Shown here: piece after piece, positions 24,063 to 33,724 of the stretch
Numbering within the stretch: position 1 is the first letter of the stretch
How the letters are laid out: the number at the start of each line of letters is the position of its first letter
DNA from: Burkholderiales bacterium
GTDB lineage: Bacteria > Pseudomonadota > Gammaproteobacteria > Burkholderiales > SG8-41
Assembly: GCA_022841375.1 (NCBI GenBank)
Contig: JALHRQ010000001.1
Location: 186,001-250,000, forward strand
Direction of reading: 5' to 3'
DNA: 64,000 nucleotides
The notes under the pieces: generated by a model
Database searches by the model: none
Seen by the model: the letters and a program-made list of their open reading frames with translations, nothing else
What the model was told of the DNA's origin: nothing
Made by a program: the position numbers and the translations under genes

Positions 24063-25214
24063 TCAGGCCGCGTATTTCCTGACGGTTTTCCAGTCGATTT
24101 CAAAACCGAAGCCCGGCAGATCGTTCAGATGCACCATGCCGTCCTTGACCTGCGCGCGTTCGGTGAACAATTCGAACCACAGCGGGTCGCGGTCGGCGTT
24201 GCCATGCGACTCCACGCCGAAGCCCAGCCGCGGGAAGGCCGAGATCAAATGGGCATGCACCTCCGGCACCAGATGCGGCGCAATGCGCACGCCATGTTGT
24301 TCAGCCAGATAACTGACGCGCAGCGATTCGGTGAATCCGGCAAAGCGCGTCGAGTCGAATTGCATGAAACCCAGCGCGCCGCTGGTGATGAAATCACGCG
24401 CGGTGAAACGTGTCATTTCGCGTTCGCCATGGGCCAGCGGAATCACCGTATTTTTGGCCAGCACCACAAAATCGGCAGGCTGCAAATACCAATGCAGCGG
24501 TTCTTCCAGCCAGTAGATGTCGTACGGCTCTACGGCATGCGCGAAACGGATACAGTCCTCGAGGTCGTAGGCCGCATTCATGTCGAGCATCAGATGCACG
24601 TCATTGCCGATCGCCGCACGCGTCAGGCGGATGCGCTCCACTTCCTTTTCGATGCTCAGACCCGCGGTTTTAAGCTTCACTGCCTTGTAGCCGCGCTTGA
24701 CGAAAGCCGCGAGTTCATCGGCACAAACATGCAGCGGCGCATCGAGTTCGTAATAACCGCCGGTGGCATAGGAGAACAAAGGTTTGCCGTCGCCGCCCAG
24801 CAACTTCCACACCGGCACGCCCAGCGCCTTGCCCTTGATGTCCCACAGTGCGCTGTCGATGCCGCCGATCGCCGCCATGATCTGCGGCCGGTCACCGCGC
24901 GACAGCGGCTGCGGCAGGCCGTCGCGCCCGCCCATGCCGGTCGCCCGCGGCGAGGTCAGTGAAAACAGTTTTTCCCACACCGCGATTTGCGCGGTGGCGT
25001 CCATGCCGCGCACCACTTCGCCTAGCAGCTCGACGTATTTGCAGATGTCCTTCAGCGGCGAACCGTGGATCTGGCCGATACCCGTCAGGCCATCATCCGT
25101 TTTGACTTCCACCAGCACCACACTCGAACTGTGCAACTCTTCATGCGCGGTCCACAGCGTGTGTTTGAGTTTGGCGGAAACAGCATGGGCTTTGACGGAA
25201 GCAATGCGGGTCAT
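24063..25214 (-). CDS. Mandelate racemase/muconate lactonizing enzyme (enolase superfamily) protein
   Basis: IGGIDSALWDIKGKALGVPVWKLLGG..., GYKAVKLKTAG, DVHLMLDMNAAY, YWLEEPLHW. Confidence 0.88.
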   Translation of the reverse strand: MTRIASVKAHAVSAKLKHTLWTAHEELHSSSVVLVEVKTDDGLTGIGQIHGSPLKDICKYVELLGEVVRGMDATAQIAVWEKLFSLTSPRATGMGGRDGLPQPLSRGDRPQIMAAIGGIDSALWDIKGKALGVPVWKLLGGDGKPLFSYATGGYYELDAPLHVCADELAAFVKRGYKAVKLKTAGLSIEKEVERIRLTRAAIGNDVHLMLDMNAAYDLEDCIRFAHAVEPYDIYWLEEPLHWYLQPADFVVLAKNTVIPLAHGEREMTRFTARDFITSGALGFMQFDSTRFAGFTESLRVSYLAEQHGVRIAPHLVPEVHAHLISAFPRLGFGVESHGNADRDPLWFELFTERAQVKDGMVHLNDLPGFGFEIDWKTVRKYAA

Positions 25215-25250
25215 TAACAAATCCTTAAATTATCGTTTAAAAACAAATAC

Positions 25251-26504
25251 CTATAAAACAACGCCGACGGCGGCGGCAGTCACCAGCGTGGCCAGTGTGC
25301 CCGACACGATCGAACGCATGCCCAGAGACACGATGTCATCGCGCCGCTCCGGCACCATCGCCGTCAGCCCGCCAAGCATGATGCCGAGACTGCCGAAATT
25401 GGCAAAGCCGCACAACGCGTAAGTCATGATCACCCGGCTGCGCGGCGTCAGTGTTTCCGGCGGCAACTGCGCCAGTTGCAGATAGGCGACGAATTCATTG
25501 AGTACGGTCTTCACGCCCATCAGCGCGCCGGCCGCCTGTGCCTCGGCCCACGGCACCCCCGCCAGCCAGGTCAGCGGCGCCATTACAAAACCCAGCGCCC
25601 GCTCCAGCGACAGTGGCGCGCCGTCCAGCGCCGGCAACAAGGCCAGTCCCAGATTGACCAGCGTCACCAGTGCCACCAGCACAATCAGCAACGCCACAAT
25701 ATTCAGCAGTAATTGCAGGCCATCGACAGTGCCGCGGGTCACCGCATCCATTGCGCTGCGCGCCGGCGACGGCACATCCAATCGCGCCGGCGTCGGGCCG
25801 CCCTGCGGCGGCACCATCAAGGCGGCAACCACAATCGCCGCCGGCGCCGAAATAATCGACGCCGCCAGAATGTGGCCGATGGCATCAGGCACTGCGGGCC
25901 CGAGAATGCTGGCATACAGCACCATCACCGTCCCCGCGACGCCGGCCATGCCGCAGGTCATCACGATGAACAGTTCACCGCGCGACAACCGCGCCAGATA
26001 GGGCCGCACCACCAGCGGCGCCTCGACCATGCCGATAAAAATGTTCGCCGCCGTCGACAGCCCCACCGCGCCGCCGATACCCAGTGTCTTTTCCAGGACT
26101 GCAGACAACACGCGCACCAGCCACGGCAATACCCGCCAGTAAAACAACAGCGCCGACAGCGCACTGACCACCAGCACCAGCGGCAACGCGCGTAGCGCGA
26201 GAATGAAAGTCGATGTTGCGGGTCTGGTTTCGAACGGCAGCGGCGCACCGCCGAGATAACCGAACACCAGACTGGTGCCAGCCTGTGTCGCCCGCTCCAG
26301 CGCGAGCAACAGGTCATTCAGCGCCAGGAAAAACTGCTGCACCGGCGGCACCTTCAGCAACATCGCCGCCAGCAGTAGCGTCAGCGCGACGCCGGGCAGC
26401 ACAATGCGCCAGGGCACCGCGCGGCGGTTTTCGCTGAACGTCCAGGCGATGGCGAGCAACGCGACCAGGCCGAGGGCACTTTGCAGCGCTGGACTCATCA
26501 CCAT
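25251..26504 (-). CDS. NupC-type concentrative nucleoside transporter family protein
   Basis: GTSLVFGYLGGAPLPF, AANIFIGMVEAPLVVRPYLARLSRGELFIVMTCGMAGVAGTVM, GVKTVLNEFVAYLQL, TYALCGFANFGSLGIMLGGL. Confidence 0.88.
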   Translation of the reverse strand: MVMSPALQSALGLVALLAIAWTFSENRRAVPWRIVLPGVALTLLLAAMLLKVPPVQQFFLALNDLLLALERATQAGTSLVFGYLGGAPLPFETRPATSTFILALRALPLVLVVSALSALLFYWRVLPWLVRVLSAVLEKTLGIGGAVGLSTAANIFIGMVEAPLVVRPYLARLSRGELFIVMTCGMAGVAGTVMVLYASILGPAVPDAIGHILAASIISAPAAIVVAALMVPPQGGPTPARLDVPSPARSAMDAVTRGTVDGLQLLLNIVALLIVLVALVTLVNLGLALLPALDGAPLSLERALGFVMAPLTWLAGVPWAEAQAAGALMGVKTVLNEFVAYLQLAQLPPETLTPRSRVIMTYALCGFANFGSLGIMLGGLTAMVPERRDDIVSLGMRSIVSGTLATLVTAAAVGVVL

Positions 26505-27877
26505 CAGCTACGCCGCCAGGTCGTCCCCTTGGCGCTATCCTCCAGCACCACCCCCGCCTCAAGCAGCACTTTGCGAATGTGATCGGCTTCGGCAAAATTC
26601 TTCGCCTTTTTCGCAGCAGCGCGTACAGCGATTTCAGCTTCAATCCGCTCCGGCGTCCATTCACCTTCCTTAGCAGGCCCGCCCTGCAGGAACGCATCGG
26701 GTTCCCGCTGCAGCAAGCCCAGCATCGCAGCCAGCGACTTCAGCAAGGTCGCTGTCGCGACGGACTTCGTGCGATTGAGTTCATTGGCCAAGTCGAACAA
26801 CACTGCCATTGCTTCCGGCGTATTGAAGTCGTCGTCCATTGCCTCGCGGAACGCCACCGCATACGGATCAGTCCAGTCCACCGCACCGGCAACCGCCGGC
26901 ACGCCTTTCAGCGCGGTGTACAAGCGGCTCAGCCCCTGGCGGGCGTCATCGAGATGGGCATCGGAATAATTCAGCGGACTGCGGTACTGGGCGCGAATGA
27001 TGAAAAAGCGCACCACTTCCGCGTCATACTTGGCGAGAATCTCGCGCACGCTGAAAAAATTGCCCAGCGATTTGGACATCTTCTCGTTGTCGACGCGGAC
27101 AAAACCGTTGTGCATCCAGTAATTGACAAAGGTGCAGCCATGCGCGCCCTCAGACTGGGCAATTTCGTTTTCATGGTGCGGGAATTGCAGATCCTGACCG
27201 CCGCCGTGGATATCGAATTGTTTGCCGAGCAGTGCGCCCGACATTACCGAACATTCAATGTGCCAGCCCGGCCGTCCTGCGCCCCACGGCGACTCCCACG
27301 CCGGTTCACCCGGCTTGGCGCGTTTCCACAGGACGAAGTCCAGCGGATCCTGCTTGGCCACATCGACTGCGACACGCTCGCCGGCGCGCAGGTCTTCGAG
27401 CGACTTGCCCGATAGCTTGCCGTAGCCGTCGAACTTGCGCACCGCGTAGTTCACATCGCCGTCACTCGCCTGATAGGCATAACCGCGCTTGTGCAGCACA
27501 CTGATCATGTCGAGCATACCCTGCACATATTCGGTGGCCCGCGGCTCGGCATCGGGTTTTTGCACGCCCAGCGCGGCGGCGTCCTCGTCCATCGCATGGA
27601 TGAAGCGTTCGGTCAGCGCCGCCATCGGCTCATGGTTCTCCTGGGCGCGCTTGATAATCTTGTCATCGATATCGGTAATGTTGCGCACATAAGTCACGTC
27701 ATAGCCCGAAGTGCGCAACCATCGCTGCACCACGTCGAAGATGACCATCACCCGGGCGTGCCCGAGGTGGCAATAGTCATACACTGTCATACCGCAGACG
27801 TACATGCGGACCTTGCCGGGCTCGATGGGTTTGAATTCCTGCTTGTCCCGGGCAAGGGTGTTGTAGATTTTGAGCAT
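26504..27877 (-). CDS. cysS: Cysteinyl-tRNA synthetase
   Basis: [59 protein letters not shown]; start set internal to listed ORF. Confidence 0.97.
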   Translation of the reverse strand: MLKIYNTLARDKQEFKPIEPGKVRMYVCGMTVYDYCHLGHARVMVIFDVVQRWLRTSGYDVTYVRNITDIDDKIIKRAQENHEPMAALTERFIHAMDEDAAALGVQKPDAEPRATEYVQGMLDMISVLHKRGYAYQASDGDVNYAVRKFDGYGKLSGKSLEDLRAGERVAVDVAKQDPLDFVLWKRAKPGEPAWESPWGAGRPGWHIECSVMSGALLGKQFDIHGGGQDLQFPHHENEIAQSEGAHGCTFVNYWMHNGFVRVDNEKMSKSLGNFFSVREILAKYDAEVVRFFIIRAQYRSPLNYSDAHLDDARQGLSRLYTALKGVPAVAGAVDWTDPYAVAFREAMDDDFNTPEAMAVLFDLANELNRTKSVATATLLKSLAAMLGLLQREPDAFLQGGPAKEGEWTPERIEAEIAVRAAAKKAKNFAEADHIRKVLLEAGVVLEDSAKGTTWRRS

Positions 27878-28107
27878 TTTGTGCTTGGCGCGCCCCCATG
27901 CGGGGCACTGTTTAAGCGTTCTGCCTGGCCCCTTTTGCGCATCTGCAACGCGGTTCGAGAGCCCCCTCTGCAAGAGAAGGTTGAATTGGCGGTTGTTCTT
28001 GGTAAAATCCAGAAAATTCAAGGACTAAAGCCGTTGCTTAGCTGTTACTTAGCTGTTACTTCTAATATGAACCTTATACCCACAACGACTGTCGGAATAA
28101 TAACACG

Positions 28108-29193
28108 ATGACCCAAAAACTGGCCGCGGCGCGGCTCGCTGCAATCGCCATCTGCCTGTTGCTCGCAACCCCGGTATTCGCCCAAGGCGACGAACTGCAG
28201 GAAGCCCAGCAGTTGCTTAAACAAGGCCAGGTGGATCGCGCCTTGGAGCGTGTTGATCAATATCTGAAAACCAAACCCAAAGATGCGCGCGGCCGCTTCC
28301 TGCGCGGCATCCTGCTCACCGAGCAGAACAAGCCGCAGGAAGCGATCAAGGTATTCACCGAACTGACGCAGGACTACCCCGAGCTGCCGGAGCCGTATAA
28401 CAACCTAGCCGTGCTGCATGCCTCGCAGGGCCAGTACGACAAGGCGCGCGCATCGCTGGAAATGGCAATCCGCACCCATCCCAGTTACGCCACCGCGCAT
28501 GAAAACCTCGGTGACATCTACGCCAAGATGGCCAGCCAGGCCTATGACAAGGCGTTGCAACTGGACAAGGGCAATCAGGGCGCACAGACCAAGCTCAACC
28601 TGATCAAGGATCTGTTCTCGAACAATCAGCGTCCGCCGAAAGTCGCGGTAGCACGCGCGGAACCTGCAACCAAGCCTGCAACTGCACAAACGCCGGCGCC
28701 TGCGCCCGCCGCTGCACCCGCTAAACCGGCGACGCCGGCAGTCGTGGCGCCAGCCGTAGCGGTCGCCGCCAAAGAACCGGCCAAAGCGGATCCGGTAAAA
28801 CCGGCCGTCAAAGAGCCGGCCAAAGAACCCGCAAAAGGCGTCCCGGCGAGCGAAGAAGACGTTGTGCTCAAGTCGGTGGAGCGCTGGGCCCTGGCCTGGT
28901 CGAACAACGATGTCGATGGTTATCTCGCGCGTTATGCCCCCAACTTCAAGACGCCGGATGGCGAATCACGCAAAGCCTGGGAGACGGAACGTCGCGCGCG
29001 CGTCGCCAAGCCGCGCAAAATCGAGGTCAAGGTTGAGGCACCGAAAGTGACGTTCAAGGATGCAAACACGGCGAGTGTCAGCTTCCGCCAGCATTACCGC
29101 TCGAACAGCTTCAAGGCCTCGGCCGGCAAGACGCTGATCCTGATCAAGTCGGGTAGCCAATGGCTGATCCAGCAGGAACTGGTCGGCGGATGA
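28108..29193 (+). CDS. Periplasmic TPR protein with C-terminal NTF2/Cds6-like domain
   Basis: Signal peptide, TPR repeats (PYNNLAVLHASQGQYDKARASLEMAIRTHPSYATAHENLGDIYAKMA), PAK-rich linker, C-terminal SVERWALAWSNNDVDGYLARY...QWLIQQE. Confidence 0.82.
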   Translation: MTQKLAAARLAAIAICLLLATPVFAQGDELQEAQQLLKQGQVDRALERVDQYLKTKPKDARGRFLRGILLTEQNKPQEAIKVFTELTQDYPELPEPYNNLAVLHASQGQYDKARASLEMAIRTHPSYATAHENLGDIYAKMASQAYDKALQLDKGNQGAQTKLNLIKDLFSNNQRPPKVAVARAEPATKPATAQTPAPAPAAAPAKPATPAVVAPAVAVAAKEPAKADPVKPAVKEPAKEPAKGVPASEEDVVLKSVERWALAWSNNDVDGYLARYAPNFKTPDGESRKAWETERRARVAKPRKIEVKVEAPKVTFKDANTASVSFRQHYRSNSFKASAGKTLILIKSGSQWLIQQELVGG

Positions 29194-30458
29194 AACGACC
29201 GCTGCTCGGCTGCGCGCTGGCCACAGCGCTGCTGGCCACTGCGCTGACGCCCTCTTCAACCACGCTTGCGCTGGGCAACCGCCCGCTGTCATCTGTTCCC
29301 GGCGGCTTCATGGGTTCAGGCCTGAACGGCAAGGTGCTCGCCGCGCCGGAAACCATGCTGGCGCAAACGCTGCTCGCGATCACCGGCTCGCGTTTCGATC
29401 TGGCGCTGACCGAGATCGACAAGGTCCTCGAGAATTATCCAAACTTCAGGCTCGCCCATCTGATTCGTGGCGATCTGCTGATGGCTCGTGCGCGTCCGAT
29501 CAGCAGCATCGGCACGGCCTCGGACGCCCCCGCCGATCGCATAGCGGATCTGCGCGCAGAAGCGCTGGCCCGGTTGGTGCGGCATCAGCAGGAACGTCCG
29601 GTGGATAAAGTGCCGCGCTATCTGCTGCAACTGGAACCTGAACAGAAATACGCCTTTGTCGTCGACGCGTCCAAATACACCCTGTATGTTTTTGAAAATG
29701 ACAACGGCAGGCCGCGTTACATCGCCGACTACTACACGACTATCGGTCGCAACGGCACCGAGAAGTTGCGCGAAGGCGACAAAAAAACGCCGTTGGGCGT
29801 CTACCATGTCACCGGCAACCTGCAGCGCGACTACCTGGTCAAGACCTACGGCAACCAGAGCACGCTATACGGAGACGGCGCTTTTCCGCTGAACTATCCC
29901 AATGCCTGGGATCGCCGCCTCGGCCGCAACGGCCACGGCATCTGGCTGCACGGCGTACCACACGACACCTACAGCCGTCCGCCCCAGGCCAGTGACGGCT
30001 GCGTAGCCTTGACCAACGAGGATCTGCTCGCCATTGGCAAACATGTGCAGGTTGGCATCACACCGGTGATCATTTCCCCGAAAGTCGAATGGGTGGAGGC
30101 CGGTACCGGGCAGAAAACGCGGGATGCCTTGCTCCAGTCACTGGAACGCTGGCGCAGCGACTGGGAAACCCGCGACAACGACAAATACCTGCGGCATTAC
30201 TCGGGCAAGTTCTCTGCCGGCAAGCAGGACCTGGCCGACTGGGCACAGCAGAAACGCGGCGTTAATGCCGGCAAGTCCTGGATCAAAGTCAAAGTCGACC
30301 GGGTCAGCATGTTTCTCTACCCGGGCAATGACGATCTCGCCGTGGTGACTTTCGATCAGGATTACGCCAGCAGCAATGTCAGCAACAAGATGCGCAAACG
30401 TCAGTATTGGCAGCGCGAAGGCAACGCCTGGCGCATCGTGTATGAAGGCGCAGCCTGA
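29190..30458 (+). CDS. L,D-transpeptidase (YkuD domain) with C-terminal NTF2/Cds6-like domain
   Basis: HGIWLHGVPHDTYSRPPQASDGCVALTNEDL (HxxN/G..SxGC catalytic motif); ATGA overlap with upstream TPR gene. Confidence 0.9.
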   Translation: MKRPLLGCALATALLATALTPSSTTLALGNRPLSSVPGGFMGSGLNGKVLAAPETMLAQTLLAITGSRFDLALTEIDKVLENYPNFRLAHLIRGDLLMARARPISSIGTASDAPADRIADLRAEALARLVRHQQERPVDKVPRYLLQLEPEQKYAFVVDASKYTLYVFENDNGRPRYIADYYTTIGRNGTEKLREGDKKTPLGVYHVTGNLQRDYLVKTYGNQSTLYGDGAFPLNYPNAWDRRLGRNGHGIWLHGVPHDTYSRPPQASDGCVALTNEDLLAIGKHVQVGITPVIISPKVEWVEAGTGQKTRDALLQSLERWRSDWETRDNDKYLRHYSGKFSAGKQDLADWAQQKRGVNAGKSWIKVKVDRVSMFLYPGNDDLAVVTFDQDYASSNVSNKMRKRQYWQREGNAWRIVYEGAA

Positions 30459-30502
30459 TTCCCTCCCCGTAGTTATAACTTTTTGTTTATATTGGTAAAT
30501 TC

Positions 30503-31093
30503 ATGATCCGCTTATTCGTAATTCTGTTTACCCTGATTGCCGCCACCGCGGCTGGTGCCGCCAACCCGAAAGTCGAATTAAAAACGACCATGGGCAGCGT
30601 CGTTTTCGAACTGTATCCGGAGAACGCGCCGAAGACCGTCGAGAATTTCCTGCAGTACGTGAAGGATGGCTTCTACGACGGCACGGTTTTCCATCGCGTG
30701 ATCCCGGGCTTCATGGTCCAGGGCGGCGGCTTCACAACGAACATGCAGGAAAAAAAGACGCGGCCGATGATCCGCAATGAGGCCGGCAACGGCTTGCGCA
30801 ACGCCACCGGCACGGTAGCCATGGCTCGCACTGCTGACCCGCATTCCGCCACGGCGCAGTTTTTCATCAACGTCGCCGAGAATGATTTTCTCGATTTCAA
30901 ATCCGCGGATGACAAGGGTTACGGCTACACCGTATTCGCCCGCGTGACCTCCGGCATGGATGTGGTCGCCAAAATCGTGCAGGTACCGACGGCTACCGTC
31001 GGCCCGCACCAGAACGTGCCGCGCCAGCCCGTGATCATCGAGCGCGCGCGCCTGCTGCCCGAAGCGCCGGCCAAACCCGCAAAAACCAAATAA
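30503..31093 (+). CDS. Peptidylprolyl isomerase, cyclophilin type, with signal peptide
   Basis: Hydrophobic leader; YDGTVFHRVIPGFMVQGGGFTTNMQEKKTRPMIRNEAGNGLRN. Confidence 0.93.
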   Translation: MIRLFVILFTLIAATAAGAANPKVELKTTMGSVVFELYPENAPKTVENFLQYVKDGFYDGTVFHRVIPGFMVQGGGFTTNMQEKKTRPMIRNEAGNGLRNATGTVAMARTADPHSATAQFFINVAENDFLDFKSADDKGYGYTVFARVTSGMDVVAKIVQVPTATVGPHQNVPRQPVIIERARLLPEAPAKPAKTK

Positions 31094-31118
31094 ACCGCAC
31101 CCCTAGGAACCCGACACC

Positions 31119-31610
31119 ATGATCAAGCTGCATACCAACCACGGCGTCATCTCGCTGGAACTCGACGCCGCCAAAGCACCGGATACCGCCGCCAACTTCA
31201 TCCAGTACGTCAAGGACGGCCATTACAACAACACCGTGTTTCACCGCGTCATCGACGGCTTCATGATTCAGGGCGGCGGCTTCGAGCCCGGCATGAAACA
31301 GAAACCGACGCGCGATCCGGTGCAGAATGAGGCCAACAACGGCCTGAAGAACGACCTCTACACCGTGGCAATGGCACGCACTTCGGCGCCGCACTCGGCC
31401 AGCGCGCAGTTTTTCATCAACGTCGGCAACAATGATTTCCTCAACCACTCGGCGCCGACGCCGCAGGGCTGGGGTTATTGCGTGTTCGGCAAAGTCATCG
31501 ATGGCACCGATGTCGTCGACAAGATCCGCAAGGTAAAAACCGGCAGCAAGGGCATGCATCAGGACGTGCCGGTCGAAGACGTCGTCATCGAAAAAGCCGA
31601 AATCATCTGA
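31119..31610 (+). CDS. ppiB: Peptidylprolyl isomerase B (cytoplasmic cyclophilin)
   Basis: [59 protein letters not shown]. Confidence 0.93.
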   Translation: MIKLHTNHGVISLELDAAKAPDTAANFIQYVKDGHYNNTVFHRVIDGFMIQGGGFEPGMKQKPTRDPVQNEANNGLKNDLYTVAMARTSAPHSASAQFFINVGNNDFLNHSAPTPQGWGYCVFGKVIDGTDVVDKIRKVKTGSKGMHQDVPVEDVVIEKAEII

Positions 31611-31639
31611 GTTCGCGGGGCGGCAACGCCCCGCCGCCC

Positions 31640-32359
31640 ATGCATACGCTGTTCATCTCCGATCTGCATCTCGCGCCCGAGCGGCCGCAGATCACCGATC
31701 AATTCCTGCATTTCGTCAGCAACACGGCACCCGGCGCCGCGGCGCTTTATATCCTTGGCGATCTGTTTGAATACTGGGTGGGCGATGACGATCTGGAAGA
31801 CCCGTTGAACGACACCGTTTCCCGCGCGCTGTCCGCGCTGGCTGCCGCCGGCACCCCGGTGTTCCTGATGCGAGGCAACCGCGACGTATTGATAGGCAGG
31901 GAATTCGCCATGCGCTGCCGGGCCACGCTGCTCGAGGACCCGGTGCTGGTGAATCTGCATGGCACGCCAACGCTGCTGACCCACGGCGATGCCTTATGCA
32001 CCGACGACGTCGATTACCAGCGTTTCCGCAGCTATGCCCGCGATCATGAAAATCAGGCGAAATTTCTTGCCCAGCCGCTGGCAGCGCGCCGCGAACAGAT
32101 GCTTGGCCTGCGTGCACAGAGCGAGGCCAGCAAGCAGCAGAAAAGCGAAGCCATCATGGATGTCGCGCCGGCCGCCGTGGCAGAACTGTTGCACAAACAC
32201 GGCTATCCGCGGCTGATCCACGGCCATACCCACCGTCCGGCGCGCCATCTGCATTCTGTCGACGGACACAACTGCGAACGCTGGGTACTCAGTGACTGGT
32301 ACGAAACCGGCGGCTACCTGCGCTGCGATGCCACCGGCTGCTCTGCGCTTGCGGCCTAG
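31640..32359 (+). CDS. lpxH: UDP-2,3-diacylglucosamine diphosphatase
   Basis: MHTLFISDLHLAPERPQIT...ILGDLFEYWVGDDD...MRGNRDVLIG...HGDALCTDD...HGHTHRPARH metallophosphatase motifs. Confidence 0.94.
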   Translation: MHTLFISDLHLAPERPQITDQFLHFVSNTAPGAAALYILGDLFEYWVGDDDLEDPLNDTVSRALSALAAAGTPVFLMRGNRDVLIGREFAMRCRATLLEDPVLVNLHGTPTLLTHGDALCTDDVDYQRFRSYARDHENQAKFLAQPLAARREQMLGLRAQSEASKQQKSEAIMDVAPAAVAELLHKHGYPRLIHGHTHRPARHLHSVDGHNCERWVLSDWYETGGYLRCDATGCSALAA

Positions 32360-33585
32360 CCCGCCAGGGCCTGCGAAAAGTCCGCGATCAGGTCGTCGAT
32401 GTCCTCGATGCCGATCGACAGCCGGATCAGCGAATCGGCAATGCCCATCTCTGCACGCCGCTCCGGCCCCATCTCCCAGTAAATAGTCTGCGCGACCGGA
32501 ATCGCCAGTGTCCGGTTGTCACCGAGATGGCTGGACGAAATCACCAGCTGCAGGCGGTTGAGAAAATCGAGGCAGTCGATGTTGTCGGCCAGCTCGATGC
32601 TCATCAAGGCGCCGTAGGTCCGGAACAACTCGCCGGCCAGCTTGTGCTGCGGATGGTCTTCGAGCCCGGGGTAATAGACCTTGGTGACCTTGGGATGTCT
32701 GGCAAGAAAACGCGCCAGCTGAAGGCAATTGGCGGATGCCCGCTCCATGCGCAGCGCCAGCGTCTCCGCGCCCATCGCCAGCCGGTGCGCCGCTTCAGCG
32801 GCCAGCGTGGCACCGACATCGCGCAGTCCCTTTTTGCGGATCTGCAGGATGCCCCAGTTCGCCGGATTGGCGGTTTTGTAGTTGTCGTAGATGTTCGGGA
32901 ACGACTTCCAGTCGAACAGCCCGGTATCGGTCACCGCACCGCCCAGCGCATTGCCGTGGCCGCCGATGTATTTGGTCAACGAATTGATCACCAGACTGGC
33001 CTGCACCTGTTTCGGTCGGAACAGATAAGGCGAGGTCATCGTATTGTCGACAAAATAGATCAAGCCGCGGCGCGCGCACAACTCGCCGATGCGCGCGAGG
33101 TCAGCGATCTGGGTACGCGGATTGGCGATGGTTTCGACAAACACCATGCGGGTATTGGGCCGCAGCGCCTGTTCCACGTTTTCCACCCGGGTGGCATCGA
33201 CATAACTGATGTCGCAGTCGAATTGCCCCAGGGTTCCGAACAGGCTGTTGGTGTTGCCGAACAGGAACGAGCTCGACACCACATGATCGCCGCCGCGCAG
33301 CAGCGCGATGAAGGCCGAAGCAATGGCCGCCATGCCCGTCGAAAAGCAGGCCGTCGCGATACCGTCCTCCATCTTGCTGATTTTGGATTCCAGCGCCGCC
33401 GTGGTGGGATTGCCCTGCCGGCCATAGGCGTAACCGGGCATTTCGCCCTTGAACACCTTGACCAGGTCTCGCGCATCCGGATAGCCGAAGGCCACCGCCG
33501 TGTGCATCGGCTTGAGCACGGAAAAATGCTCAATCGGTGCTTCCAGATCGGAATGCAGAATCTTCGTGGTAAAGCCGTTTTTCAT
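32356..33585 (-). CDS. metZ: O-succinylhomoserine sulfhydrylase / cystathionine gamma-synthase family PLP enzyme
   Basis: Cys/Met metabolism PLP fold: YAYGRQGNPTTAALESKISKMEDG, VINSLTKYIGGHGNALGG; preceded by SAM-II-like aptamer. Confidence 0.82.
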   Translation of the reverse strand: MKNGFTTKILHSDLEAPIEHFSVLKPMHTAVAFGYPDARDLVKVFKGEMPGYAYGRQGNPTTAALESKISKMEDGIATACFSTGMAAIASAFIALLRGGDHVVSSSFLFGNTNSLFGTLGQFDCDISYVDATRVENVEQALRPNTRMVFVETIANPRTQIADLARIGELCARRGLIYFVDNTMTSPYLFRPKQVQASLVINSLTKYIGGHGNALGGAVTDTGLFDWKSFPNIYDNYKTANPANWGILQIRKKGLRDVGATLAAEAAHRLAMGAETLALRMERASANCLQLARFLARHPKVTKVYYPGLEDHPQHKLAGELFRTYGALMSIELADNIDCLDFLNRLQLVISSSHLGDNRTLAIPVAQTIYWEMGPERRAEMGIADSLIRLSIGIEDIDDLIADFSQALAG

Positions 33586-33601
33586 GGTTGCTCCGTCAAA
33601 T

Positions 33602-33634
33602 AAAAAAACCCGGCCAGCTAGCGCGGACCGGGTT
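33602..33634 (-). terminator. Intrinsic terminator downstream of SAM-II-like aptamer, upstream of metZ
   Basis: Minus strand: AACCCGG-tccgcgctagctgg-CCGGGTTTTTTT. Confidence 0.8.
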
Positions 33635-33639
33635 CTTCC

Positions 33640-33697
33640 GTCGCTTTAGCGGCATTTTTAACGCGCCCGCAAGCTGTTCTTCAAATCGGCGCAACAG
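33640..33697 (-). promoter_or_regulatory. SAM-II (SAM-alpha) riboswitch-like aptamer
   Basis: Minus strand: CUGUUGCGCCGAUUUGAAGAACAGCUUGCGGGCGCGUUAAAAAUGCCGCUAAAGCGAC; P1 GCGCC/GGCGC plus GAUUUG, GCUUGC, GUUAAAAA and GCUAAA as I recall from SAM-II members; next gene is metZ. Confidence 0.85.
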
Positions 33698-33724
33698 AAG
33701 ATTACCGCAGGCCCGCAGCTGGCG

